41,500 nucleotides of DNA from Zygnema cylindricum (Eukaryota; Streptophyta; Zygnematophyceae; Zygnematales; Zygnemataceae). Shown piece by piece: positions 20,003 through 29,623 of the stretch. The DNA is taken from NCBI GenBank assembly GCA_037447655.1, contig JBBHKE010002380.1:344832-386331 (forward strand). Direction: 5' to 3'. A program made the position numbers and the translations under genes. The notes under the pieces are model-generated. The model saw nothing but the letters and a program-made list of their open reading frames with translations, ran no database searches and was not told the origin of the DNA. Within the stretch, counting starts at the first letter, position 1. Each line of letters starts with the position of its first letter.

Positions 20003-21164
20003 TGTTGTTTTTGAAATGTTAGTTTCGTACTTACGCTACATTTTGTGCGAACGCGGCGGTTCGTGCGTAGATTATTACCAGAAATAATGTGGTGGTACAA
20101 ATGGAGGTTCGAATGGATTTGTGGATTGGGGGAGTAATTGTACGATTGAAATTATAGGGATTAATTGAGTGGCTCGGAATACTTTTAGAAATGGACGGCG
20201 GATCGCGAAGCGATCCGATGTAAAATTTACGAAATGTTGAATATGTACGCCGCCAGTACGAAGCGTCTTATTTGGACAAGTGTACTTTATTTGTGAGAGG
20301 CGTATTTATAGCACAGGACGAAAGTTCGGTACGGTTTAATTTCGGCAAGTGGTCCGTGGTACATTTGGAGGGCGGACGCCGTCCGCCGATATTTCCAAAG
20401 GATTGTATTTTGATAATGTGGTATCGAGTGGACCGTACATATGTGATGTCGGTTCATGACGTGGTTTCGTCCTCAAGTGACTAATCAAGTTGATACTCAG
20501 TACGCGGATTTTACGGAAGCGTTGATGTAAATATTTGGTTGAACATTGATGTGTCTTTTTGTGAATTAATTATTAGTGTAGATTTACTCATTTTGACATA
20601 CCTTGAAGTATTCGGGTATACCGACATTAATAGAGGTAGCTGGTAGATAGCGTACGGCTGATATGCCTCCGCACATTCAGCAGTAAGCTGTTGTATATAT
20701 TTGTAGGACTTCGTCATTTTAGGACATAGGAACTTTTTGGACCAAAAACTGTTTTATGGTTATTTTTGGTAACTTTATCTGAGGATTGCTCTCAGATCTG
20801 CTAGCAGAATTATCTGAAATTCTGCATGTGTGTTCCTATTTATATTTTTAATATTGTCACAGATTTTCAGGTCTATTTTGTTCCTAGTCTGTGTTTTACT
20901 TCATTGTGAAGTTAGTCTGTATGATCAAAGTTCTGGCAGACTGTTTTTCTGCAACTTTGACTAGATGATGTGATCAATCTGTTTATTATTTTTGTCTGAA
21001 ACTTTGTGAGGTCATTTTATATCCTAGATAATATCTGTAAATGTAGTTTCAGCTTGTTTGGTTTATTCTGTTGAATTCTGTGTGTATCCAAAGTTGGCTG
21101 TTTTTAGGGTAGTCTGTGGTGCTTCCTAGGGTGAATCCATGGCTTGAAATGGCTATGGACAACA
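20003..21164 (+). repeat. Element D 3' LTR
   Basis: It is exactly as long as the 5' LTR. Mismatches cluster in the first 90 bp and the last roughly 500 bp. About 590 central bases (equivalent to 17,295-17,880) appear identical. Confidence 0.95.
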
Positions 21165-21321
21165 CTACCGTCTATTTTAGACTTGACGGACGGCACGTAT
21201 CATGACCAAATCCTAGGTCCGTCAAGTTTTTTTTGGTAAATCTACCAAAATCTACCACTTGTCTCTCTATCTCTTAAGCAACATAAGCAGCGATGGCTCT
21301 AGCTTCCTCTTAAACTTTTGT
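21165..21321 (-). mobile_element. LTR shared by G and H, resumed after element D (truncated end)
   Basis: After CTACC it continues with TCCTAGGTCCGTCAAG, TTTGGTAAATCTACCAAAATC and GCAGCGATGGCTCTAGCTTCC, all B/A-type LTR landmarks. It stops about 180 bp short of the expected LTR end and joins RNase H sequence of H at about 21,321, with the PPT deleted. Confidence 0.68.
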
Positions 21322-22060
21322 TCATCATATCTGCTACCATCTCTAGTCTGTACTCTAAACTGATTATTTTGTTATCTACCTTCTCTCTAACAAAACTCAG
21401 TCAAATGTCCATGTGTTTGGCTTTAAAATGATGTTTAAGATTTGTTGCAATAGCGATTGCTGCCAGGTTATCACAAAATATTTTCTGCACACCACTCTTA
21501 AGGTGACCAAGCTCACTAAGCAAAGACATGACCCACATCATTTCTTTTACAGCAGAGCAAGAGGCCATGTACTCGGCCTCCATGGTGGACTGAGCAATGA
21601 CCTTTTGTTGCTTGCTGCTCCAGCAGCAAGCCCCATCACCCACATACAATACATACCCAGACGTGCATCTCTTCATAGGAGTATCCCCATAGCTGGCATC
21701 ATTCTAAGTGGTGATGTCAGTATTATTCCCACCCAAATGCAATCATAGATCTCTAGTCCGTATGAGATATCTAAGGACTCTCTTAGCTGCCTCCTAATCT
21801 TTGTTAGTGGGATCATTCAGACTCCTACTTAGTACTCCTCCAACTACGGCTATATCCGGACGGGTAAATTCATTAAACATATAAGCCTGCCCACTACTTG
21901 TCTATAAGGGATGGTCTGCATAAATCTTTTTCCTTCCGATCCTACCTCATCATCTAAGATTATAACTCCCTCTTCCACACTCCCCTCGTTTCCCTTATTT
22001 AGTTCCATAGGTACAACTATTAGCCTTGTCCATTTGGAATTTTTCTAACATGTTTCCAAT
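21322..22060 (-). pseudogene. Element H RNase H remnant
   Basis: Minus-strand RNase H. It keeps QKVIAQSTMEAEYMASC, SLLSELGHLKSGVQK, CDNLAAIAIA and HHFKAKHMDI in the frame 21,401-21,676. The catalytic SDASYGD block is altered to NDASYGD near 21,690-21,710. The part toward 22,060 (KEN-type pre-RNase H region) is frameshifted. The C-terminal end is cut at the LTR junction. Confidence 0.8.
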
Positions 22061-22860
22061 ACCCTCATTTTGAGTTAATCTTATTATCTTTCTATCTTTG
22101 TATCTCTTTACCTAGATTCCCAAAATATACCTTGCTTCTCCCATATCTTTCATCTCAAATCTTCCTTTTAGATCATTTTTCAACTTATTTATTTTATCCA
22201 TAGATTTACGTGAAACAAGCAAATCATCAACATAAATTGCAATAAAAATAATTCCTCCCTCATCTTCAAAAAAATTAATTGAGTGATCTGAGTTAATCCG
22301 AATATATCCTATACCTATAAGATACTTATCGAGCTTCTTGTTCCATTGCCAGAGCGCCTGTTTCAGCCCATACAAAGATTTGATCAATCGGCATACCTTG
22401 CTTTCCTCCCCTTGTTTTACGAATCCTTCGAGCTGTCGCATAAAAATCTCCTCTTTCAACTCTCCATGTAGTAAGGCCGTCTTGATGTCCATATGATGCA
22501 CTTCCATGTCTTCGGCTGCCGCCATACTGAGAAGTAACCGAACAAAGGGAAACCCGACGACCGGAGCAAAAGTCTCCTCGTAGTCAATTCCCTCTTTCTG
22601 TGTAAATCCCTTTGCCACTAATCGAGCCTTGTAGCGCTCAATGGTGTTATCCGGGTTGAGTTTCAATTTGAATACCCACTTACACCCGATTGCCTTTTTA
22701 TTAGAGGGACTGTCAAGCAATTCCCACGTATTGGCTGCCATTATCGAAGCCATCTCCTAATTAATGGTTGACTTCCACCGACAACACTCAGGACATCTCA
22801 TCGCCTCACCATAAGTCTGTGGTTCATCGGGATGAGAGAGTTTGGTTACCTTATTGTTAA
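22061..22860 (-). pseudogene. Element H reverse transcriptase
   Basis: The best preserved RT of the window is the 213-residue open frame 22,112-22,753. It has CKWVFKLKLN, RLVAKGFTQKEGIDYEE, TFAPVVGF, MDIKTALLHGEL, SLYGLKQAL, the catalytic IYVDDLLVS and FEMKDMGEARYILGI. A stop near 22,757 separates it from the preceding linker. Confidence 0.9.
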
Positions 22861-23460
22861 CTTGTTTCTCTTGCGGGCTTTTGATGCTTCTTTTTCCGCC
22901 CTCAAACTGTGATGCCAGAATGGATGGCTCTCGTGGATTCTTTCGAATAGTTTCAATTTTCCCCTATCCATCAATTCCGAGTCTATGTCCACCACGTCTT
23001 CCGCTTCGGTTGGAGTTGGCACTAGGGGTTCCACTGCTCAATCCTCCTCGGTTTGAGTTGTACCTGCAAGATCATCATCTTTTCAAAAACTTGGATATTT
23101 AGGAAGCTAAAAGTATCAATTTTTTTTGACTCAAATCTTATTTTGACTGTCTTTGTATGCTTTAAGGGATCTATAGATTTCCTTTCATCCATGAACACTG
23201 GATGCTTTACTATGATTATATCTTCTCTCTTGAGATCATAGACTCTATATCCTTTTACATCTTCGTCATATCCTGCCAGATATCCTAGTTTTTCTTTCGG
23301 ATCCAACTTCTAATTTGACCGATCTGTGTCTAGGCTAAATACTTCACTACTGAAAACCTTTAAGTGTGAAACATCTGGTTTTCAGCTAGTCCATCTCTCA
23401 TAAGGAGTTTGGCCTTTTAGTGCAGAGGTAAGAACTATATTCTTGAGATAATTTGAATAG
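22861..23460 (-). pseudogene. Element H integrase C-terminus and linker
   Basis: Minus-strand frames at 22,846-23,034 and 23,022-23,306 carry GYDEDVKGYRVYDLKRED and a charged linker, matching the same region of B (about 5,300-5,700). Several stops and shifts are present. Confidence 0.72.
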
Positions 23461-24060
23461 TTCATAGCTTCGACCCAAAATATCCTTCCTATTTTCTTAT
23501 CTGAGAGCATACTCCTTGCAGTATCACATAGAGTTCCATTTAACCTCTCGGCTACACCATTCTACTCAAGATTTTTACGAACTGTCTTTTCGTGTTGCAC
23601 TCCATCTTCTCTCATAAAATCCTCAAACTGATTTGAGGTATACTCTCCCCCATTATCACTCTTTACTCTCTTAATAGGGGTTTCATGGAGTTTCTCACTC
23701 CATGCCTTAAATTCCTTAAAAACTTGTGGGGCCTCTGATTTATTTTTCAAAAAATACACTCAAGAGTATCGAGACCAATCGTTAGTTATCGTCCTCATAA
23801 ACCATTTACCACCGGGTGAGGGCACTTTAGCCAGTCCCCAAATAACAGTGTGTTCCAAGTCTAAAACATTTTCCCCTTTATAAGTGGCTTCCTTTGGGAA
23901 GGGTAATCTGTGTGCTTTACCTTGAGCACAACCACTATAGTCACTTAGGTTTTCACTTTCTCCGAACTAAATTCCTTCCACTATTCCCATTTTTTTCATT
24001 TCTTTCAACTTATCTAAATACACATGTCCAAGCCTCTTATGCCACAACATAATATCATAA
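23461..24060 (-). pseudogene. Element H integrase core and pre-integrase region
   Basis: The frame 23,562-23,759 contains the core SDNGGEYTSNQFEDF. The HTDIWGP-type block near 23,835-23,850 is degraded, as is the NGVAERL block near 23,550. The pre-integrase LGHVYLDKL lies near 24,020-24,050. Multiple stops. Confidence 0.75.
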
Positions 24061-24687
24061 ACACCAGCATACTAAAGTTTCTTTCTTTTCATTGCTCAAA
24101 ATCAGCCTAAACTTCCCTTGGCTACCTTTTTCAGCAGTGAAATAAACTTCCTCCTCAAAGCTAGCAGTAAAGGTTCCCTTCTTATTGCTAGTCTCAAAAC
24201 CCTTATCATCTAAGATAAACGTTGAGATGCGGATTTTGTTTAAAACTCGAATAAACAATACATCAGAGAATGTCACTATGGATGTCTTTCCCTCCACTTA
24301 GTGTTTCATATCTACCGATCCTACCATAGTAGTAGTGACTACCCTCCCATCCTCATACTCTATCTCTACGATGGGAATCTTTTTCATCTTAGTGAACAAG
24401 TGTTAATCCTTACACATGTGCATGGAGGCACCGGAATCCACAATCCAACCTCCTTCACCTTTTAAGCCTCGAAAAGCACACTTCTGCTTTTCACGAATTT
24501 CGACCTCGGTCTTTGCCTCCAACTCCCCATCCAGCAAGAGCTCACCATCATCGTCCTCGGATTCCTCCTCGTGTATTTGAGTCACCATAGCCTTTTTCTT
24601 TCCTTTTAGAGGTCCACTGATCTACCCCTCCTTTAACCGAAGTTTGGTTAGCTTAGTGCATTCTGCCATATAGTGCCATGGTTTGTC
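24061..24687 (-). pseudogene. Element H protease and gag 3' end
   Basis: Minus-strand protease with the intact active-site context GGWIVDSGASMHMCKD (24,403-24,588) and downstream FSDVLFI (24,055-24,297). The gag end keeps the last half of the zinc knuckle (WHYMAEC, about 24,650-24,680). It stops at an inverted junction with LTR I at about 24,687. The rest of gag, the PBS and the 5' LTR are missing. Confidence 0.78.
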
Positions 24688-25035
24688 GTACAAAGGTCAT
24701 ACAAAAATTACATCGGTACTTTATGTACTGTACAGTATTCTGATTGGTTCGTACAGTTAGTAGATAGGGGTTGTGAGAGGGAGCTAGGACTTAAAAAATC
24801 TGGTAGATGGTATTCTCTGTCTTTGAGAGGTTGTATAAATTGGCATTTTTGACGGCTTATAACTTATCGCCTGGTTGCGCGTTTTCAGAGATTCTTTTTT
24901 CTACGGACTCAAGGGAGTCCAGGCTACACAAGGGTGCGGTCAGATTGTCTGCTTGACTGCTTGGGTAGCAGTGGTTACCATTGAAAGTGGGCTAGTTTAT
25001 AACTATCTAGAGGCTTTCTGTACTCTGTAGTCCAA
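24688..25035 (+). mobile_element. LTR I fragment, plus strand, 5'-truncated
   Basis: It has the same landmarks as LTR E: TTGTCGTACAAAGG, GGTTGTGAGAGGGAG, CTTTGAGAGG, GATTCTTTTTTCTACGG and ACTCAAGGGAGTCCAGGC. It starts at the same GTCGTAC motif where LTR E is cut. The end is approximate. No PBS follows. Confidence 0.6.
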
Positions 25036-25158
25036 TGGCCACTCATTGGAGGAGCTAATGAGAGTGAGAGAAAAGAGAGGATTAGGAAAAGAAAGTCGAA
25101 AATAGAAGAAGAAGAGTCTGAGTTTGAAGAAGGATTTGAAAACGAAGAAAATTATAAT

Positions 25159-26415
25159 ATGTCCGGGAAATCCGTGGCCTTTAATGGCACCAATTATGCC
25201 GTTTGGAAAAAGTTTATTTCAGGCCAACTTATTCTCAAGAAGCTTTGGAGGATTGTCAATGGAGAAGAGAAAATGCCACTCGAGAGTAAAGCACGTGCTC
25301 TATGGAGGTTGAAGGATATTGCGGCAACGACCGGTTTGATGAAAAATTGCACTTCTTCCGTGCTTGATCATTTTCTTGCTCACCGCATGGCCCATGAGTG
25401 TTGGCAAGCACTTGAGGAGCAATATGAGAAAGGCGTTGAGAACAAGGGTCAATATGTTTATACGGTTTTTATGAATTTTAAAATCAAGTCAAATGAATTG
25501 ATGAATGATGCCGTGAAGCGCTTCAATATTATGCTCGAGCAATTAATCAACAATGGTCGAGTTATCTTGGATGTGGATAAGTCAAGCGTTTTTCTTAATG
25601 CTTTACCGGAGCGCCTTTCGCATCTTAAGGTTATTTTACGAGCGAAGGCGGATAACACCTTTGGATTCACCGTCAATTTGATCAAAATGTCGCATGGAAC
25701 TCCATCGGCTTCTTCAAGTGGAGGAGGAGTTCTCAACTCTACTACTCCCAAAACCTCGGACCTTAACTATGCCGGTGGTAGAGGAGGTGGTAGAGGAGGT
25801 ACGGTTGGCACGGTTCGGCTTGATCTTGTTTTATGGGATAATGATAGGAAAGAGAGATCGACGGAGTATCGTCTTCAAAATACACTTTATATTCCGAACG
25901 GTTCGGTTAATTTGTTAAGCGTTCCACAAATCCAAAAGAGTGGTGGAAGCTTATTTGCGAGAGATGATCAATCTATCAAGATTTGGAATGAGAAAGGGAA
26001 TGTAATTGGAGAAGGAGTTGTAACAGATGCGAATCATAGTCGGCTCTTATGGAGGAGGCCGAAATCTAAAGTTCCCACCGAGGGAATTTCACATCAAATT
26101 TCGGAGTTGAAAGGTGATCTTACCTTATGGCATCATCGAATGTGTCACACATCCGAGGTAAGTTTGAAGAAGATGATTCGTCATTCTTCGGTGAGGGGTT
26201 TGCACCTTGCATCCGGTGAGAAGGTGAACGGATGCGGAGGATGTAGCAAAGGAAGTCAAATTCGGAAATCCCATCCGAATAAAGACATCAAGCATCGAGC
26301 TCAAAGTCCTTTGGAGGTTGTCCACATCGATCTTTGTGGACATATTAAACCCGAGACAATTGGAGGTAATAAGTATACTTTGGTAATTGTTGATGACTTC
26401 TCTCGGAAGTCATAG
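25159..26415 (+). pseudogene. Element J gag fused to pre-integrase/integrase start
   Basis: This 418-residue frame has a complete-looking Gag start (FNGTNYAVWKKF, LWRLKDIAATTGL, LNALPERLSHL). It then has a Gly-rich GGRGGGRGG stretch and passes directly into the post-protease region (TEYRLQNTLYIPNGSVNLL), LWHHRMCHTSEVSLKKM, CGGCSKG and HIDLCGHI, the integrase start with its first aspartate. The CCHC knuckle and the DSGA protease that should sit between are absent. The deletion left the frame open. A TAG at 26,413 ends it. Confidence 0.85.
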
Positions 26416-27420
26416 GTATATTTATAGAAAAAGAAATCGGATGCATTTGAAAAATATACTAAATAGCATGTAATGGCCAAGAGGCAAATTGATAAGAAGC
26501 TTAAGTCCATTCGTTCGGACAATGGAGGAGAGTTTGTTGTTTTTGAGGGGTATTGTAAGGAGTGGGGGATAAGGTATCAATTCATGGCGCCTTATTCTTC
26601 GGAGTCAAATGGAGTAGCCGAGAGGAAGAATTGTACCTTATAAGAAATGGTTGTGCGATGGTTCATAGCTCCAAAGGAGAGATGTTTTTGTGGGGAGATG
26701 CGATTCTTACAGCGAGTTACATTTGTAACCGAAGACTCACTTCAGTTTCCAGAAGTAAAACACCGGAGGAGTTATGGAGTGGGAGAAAGCCCACGGTTCA
26801 TCATTTGAGAATTTGGGGATGTCATGCCACGGTTTATGTGGAATCAATTAAGAGGAAAGGGAAATTTGCATCAAGGTGTTGGCCGTGAATTTTTGTTGGT
26901 TATAGTGCGAATGGGAATTTGTACCGAGTGTATGATCCGGCTCGTCACACCGTGGAGGAATCTCGGAATGTGGATTTTCATGAGGATCTCAAATCCGCCA
27001 TGAATTCCGTGGGGAAATTTAAAGAGAATTTTGATTTTTATGAGGAGAGTGAAACTGAGAATTTTCCGTTTATTGGGGATTTAGAATTCGATGAGGAACC
27101 GAATGTAAAATGTCAAAAAAAGAAATTGGGGAAATCGGTTGAAGTTGAATTTGAAAGAAAGAGTAACGGATCTTTGGATTCCCGAATGCCTTCGAACATT
27201 CGGAAATCTCAAAGCTCTAAATCGTGTGAGAATGAAATTGAAATTAATTCCAAGGAAGAGAAAGAGGAGAAAGAGGAGGAGCAAGTACTTAGAATGAGCT
27301 CTCGGAGTACAAAAGAGGAGAAACCGGAGAAACTCACTTACGATCGAAAAGGGGGAAATGCATCAAATTCGCATTATTTTCTTTCCGATGCTAAAGAGAC
27401 GGAGTTTCTTTTGTAGCAAT
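26416..27420 (+). pseudogene. Element J integrase core, C-terminus and linker
   Basis: It contains RSDNGGEFVVFEGYCKEWGI with the second aspartate, PYSSESNGVAERKN with the catalytic glutamate (about 26,590-26,635), PEELWSGRKPTVHHLRIWGC and YRVYDPARHTVEESRNVDF. The remainder is an acidic/Lys-rich linker. It is split by stops at 26,413, about 26,462 and 26,641, a frameshift near 26,640, and stops near 26,886 and 27,414. Confidence 0.83.
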
Positions 27421-28118
27421 CACTTACGGAAAATATGACCGGCGACCCTCAATCTTATCTCGAGGCAAGAAGGTCATTTGATTGGGAAAGTAAGTGGAAA
27501 CCGGCGTGGGAGAAAGAATTTAAATCGGTGGTTGATAATCGAACTTTTGAGGAAGTAAAATTACCGGAAGGGAAAAAGGCGATATATGCAAAGTGGGTAT
27601 TTAAAACGAAGACTAGAGCTTCGAGTGAAATTATTAAGTACAAGGCGAAGCTTGTTTATAAGGGCTTCCAACAACGTGAGGGAATTGATTTTAAGGAGAC
27701 TTATGCTCCCGTGGTGAAGTTCGACTCTCTACGGATTATTATTGCACTTGCAGCGATGGGGGAGAAACACGTCCATCAAATGGACGTGGAAACTGCGTTT
27801 TTAAATGGTGAGTTGGAGGAAGAGGTATACATAAAGGTACCAGAAGGCGTGTCTCCTTTGCATTAAGGAAATGTATGGCGTTTGTGAAAGTCATTATATG
27901 GTTTGAAATAGGCGCCGCGCACGTGGTATTTGAAACTTCATCAAGTACTATTGAAATTTGGATTTGTACGGACTACTTCTGATTCTGGAGTTTATGCGAA
28001 AGGTGAAGGAGTTGACGAAATCATTTTTTCTATTTATGTGGATGATTTTTTGATGCCATGCGACAAGTTGGATCGCATTAATGAGCTGAACGTTACCTTG
28101 GATTACATTTCAAAGTAA
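27421..28118 (+). pseudogene. Element J reverse transcriptase
   Basis: The frame 27,435-27,866 carries WKPAWEKEFKSV, AKWVFKTKTRAS, YKAKLVYKGFQQ, DFKETYAPVVKF and MDVETAFLNGELEEEVYI. After stops near 27,866 and in the SLYGLK block, the frame 27,930-28,118 keeps the catalytic IYVDDFL. Confidence 0.85.
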
Positions 28119-28357
28119 CAGATCTTGAAAAGGTACGCTATATTTTGGGAATTGAACTGATACGCGACAAAGAGGGGAACATTAAATTGAGTCAAACTCA
28201 ATATTCTAAGGACATTTTGTAAGATATTTACGTACCGACAAAAGAGGAGGCGGCAGATTTGCTGACGAAAGCAACTACGGATGATGTATTTGAGAGGGAG
28301 CAACCAAAGCTTGGATTATTTTGAAGAGTTTGGCGATTCCGACAATAAGAGGGGGAT
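28119..28357 (+). pseudogene. Element J RT end, RNase H remnant and polypurine tract
   Basis: It reads RYILGIELIRD and SQTQYSKDIL, then jumps directly to the RNase H C-terminal block VPTKEEAADLLTKA. The RNase H core of roughly 130 residues is therefore deleted. AATAAGAGGGGGAT (28,344-28,357) is the polypurine tract next to the LTR. Confidence 0.75.
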
Positions 28358-28758
28358 TGTTGGGTTATTGTTGTTTTCGCGACATTTCGCGAAGCGTCAT
28401 ACCAACATTTAGTTGTTTGACATGAAGTGTCACGTTATCATACAAAATGTACGACGTCGTTTCCCGGCGGTACATTTGTTATCCACGAACAAAATGTTCT
28501 ATTTTGTTTCGCGTCACTTTATGTTTTTGTGCGTAGGTGTCACATTTTGCGTGCAGATGTTTTCGTGTGACGACACATGTTTAAGTCAACGTTTGGAGTT
28601 AGTCGTTTTGAAAGAAGAAAGCACGTGCTACTTTCTTCGTGGAAACGTCTTTGCAGTGTGCACAGTTAGCTACGGACAGACTTCGTCGCTATGCTAAGTT
28701 CAGCTTGTCTTACCTTGTTATCTCTTAGTGCAGAGTAGCAAGTATGCAGGCAACTGTG
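28358..28758 (+). mobile_element. Element J 3' LTR (end unresolved)
   Basis: It begins TGTTGGGTTATTG right after the polypurine tract. It is rich in CGCGA, GTAC and GTCAC motifs, and a 94-residue frame (28,413-28,697) through it has no known domain. With no partner LTR in the window, the right end is unknown. It may stop at, or continue beyond, the MITE at 28,761. Confidence 0.55.
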
Positions 28759-28760
28759 TA

Positions 28761-29289
28761 CACCGCGCATCATTATTAGTGTCAACGACACTAATTTGGG
28801 TTCTTCAAATTTTGATTTTTTTCCTCAAATAGGATACATGATTTTAATTTTTCCTTGGCGTTAATTAAGGTACCGTACAAAATAGCGTAAATGACGAATT
28901 ACAATAATATCTAAATAGTGTGGTGTACGATCGATGTCAAACCGTACATAAATGTACCTTTTCAAGTGAAAATTTTACAAAAAATGAGTTAAATCAGACA
29001 CGCACGCATAGGATCGTGCGCTAAAAAAACGGGATTGTTCTGACACGTAAACTAGTCTTACATGTACGAATATTTAAATTTCACGACGGCGTACGATTTT
29101 CAATATTTTGTACGGGTACATATAGTAATGTACAGCGAATATTCCATTTTTGCTGTTCCCAAATTAGCATCAACGCCGAAATTAGAATACACCTTTTTTA
29201 AAAAAAAAAAAAAAATCTTAATTAGCGTCAATGACGGTATATTTACTTCCACACTATTTAAACTTTGACACTAATAACGATGCGCGGTG
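28761..29289. mobile_element. 529-bp MITE with 25-bp terminal inverted repeats and TA duplication
   Basis: The left end begins CACCGCGCATCATTATTAGT and the right end is its reverse complement. Over 25 bases only one position differs. TA flanks both ends (28,759-28,760 and 29,290-29,291), as for Tc1/mariner (Stowaway-like) elements. The left end continues into the palindrome ATTAGTGTC-AAC-GACACTAAT. No transposase frame is present, so it is non-autonomous. Confidence 0.75.
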
Positions 29290-29291
29290 TA

Positions 29292-29623
29292 CAGTAGGTG
29301 TCCTGAAAACGTACTTTTTCGTACGGCTTTCTTTTCCAGAGTGTCCACCAGCAGTCTCGGGTGTCCACATAACAATTGCCAAATGCCAAACCTTCCCCAG
29401 TTGCCCAATCGACAATTTCAAACTTTGTTACTCAATTTACATTTAAATTTATATTTGTATTCCTTGTTTTCCCTCTACTTTCTGCATTTCCTTTGAAATA
29501 AAAGTACAATGTACCTTTCTATATGAACTTTTTCCTGCAGCTTGTTTTGGTACCGTATTGGTCAAATGTCTCTTTGACTCTTGCAGGGGATGAGTGCAAA
29601 ACTGAACCAGCTTGTGCCTGGCA
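29292..29623. other. Region upstream of the EF-hand gene
   Basis: No gene is supported. It probably contains the 5' flank or 5' UTR of the EF-hand gene. An ATTGG (inverted CCAAT) at about 29,555 and a weak CTATATGAAC at about 29,520 are the only promoter-like marks. Neither is strong. Confidence 0.35.

Larger units (their letters stand above)
17210..21164 (+). mobile_element. Element D: complete gag-only (non-autonomous) LTR retrotransposon
   Basis: This 3,955-bp element has two 1,162-bp LTRs (17,210-18,371 and 20,003-21,164) starting TGTTG and ending CAACA, a perfect CTACC target duplication, a PBS, a PPT and a single Gag frame. No protease, integrase, RT or RNase H is present in the 1,631-bp interior. 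It must have used enzymes of another copia element. By eye the LTRs differ at about 18 positions, so it is the youngest insertion seen here. It lies inside the LTR shared by G and H. Confidence 0.95.
25036..28357 (+). mobile_element. Element J: plus-strand copia element of a different lineage, internal region
   Basis: The order is gag, pre-integrase, integrase, linker, RT, a short tail, PPT and LTR. Protein motifs differ clearly from A/B/G/H (for example FNGTNYAVWKKF and LVYKGFQQREGIDFKETYAPVVKF). The zinc knuckle and protease are deleted in frame, and the RNase H core is deleted. The 5' LTR and PBS are not seen. Stops and frameshifts make it inactive. Confidence 0.88.

Noticed and set aside
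20100-20120. tRNA B-box-like GGTTCGAATGG, also at 17,312-17,322
   Set aside because: It is incomplete, with no A box at proper spacing or cloverleaf. It is part of the element D LTR.
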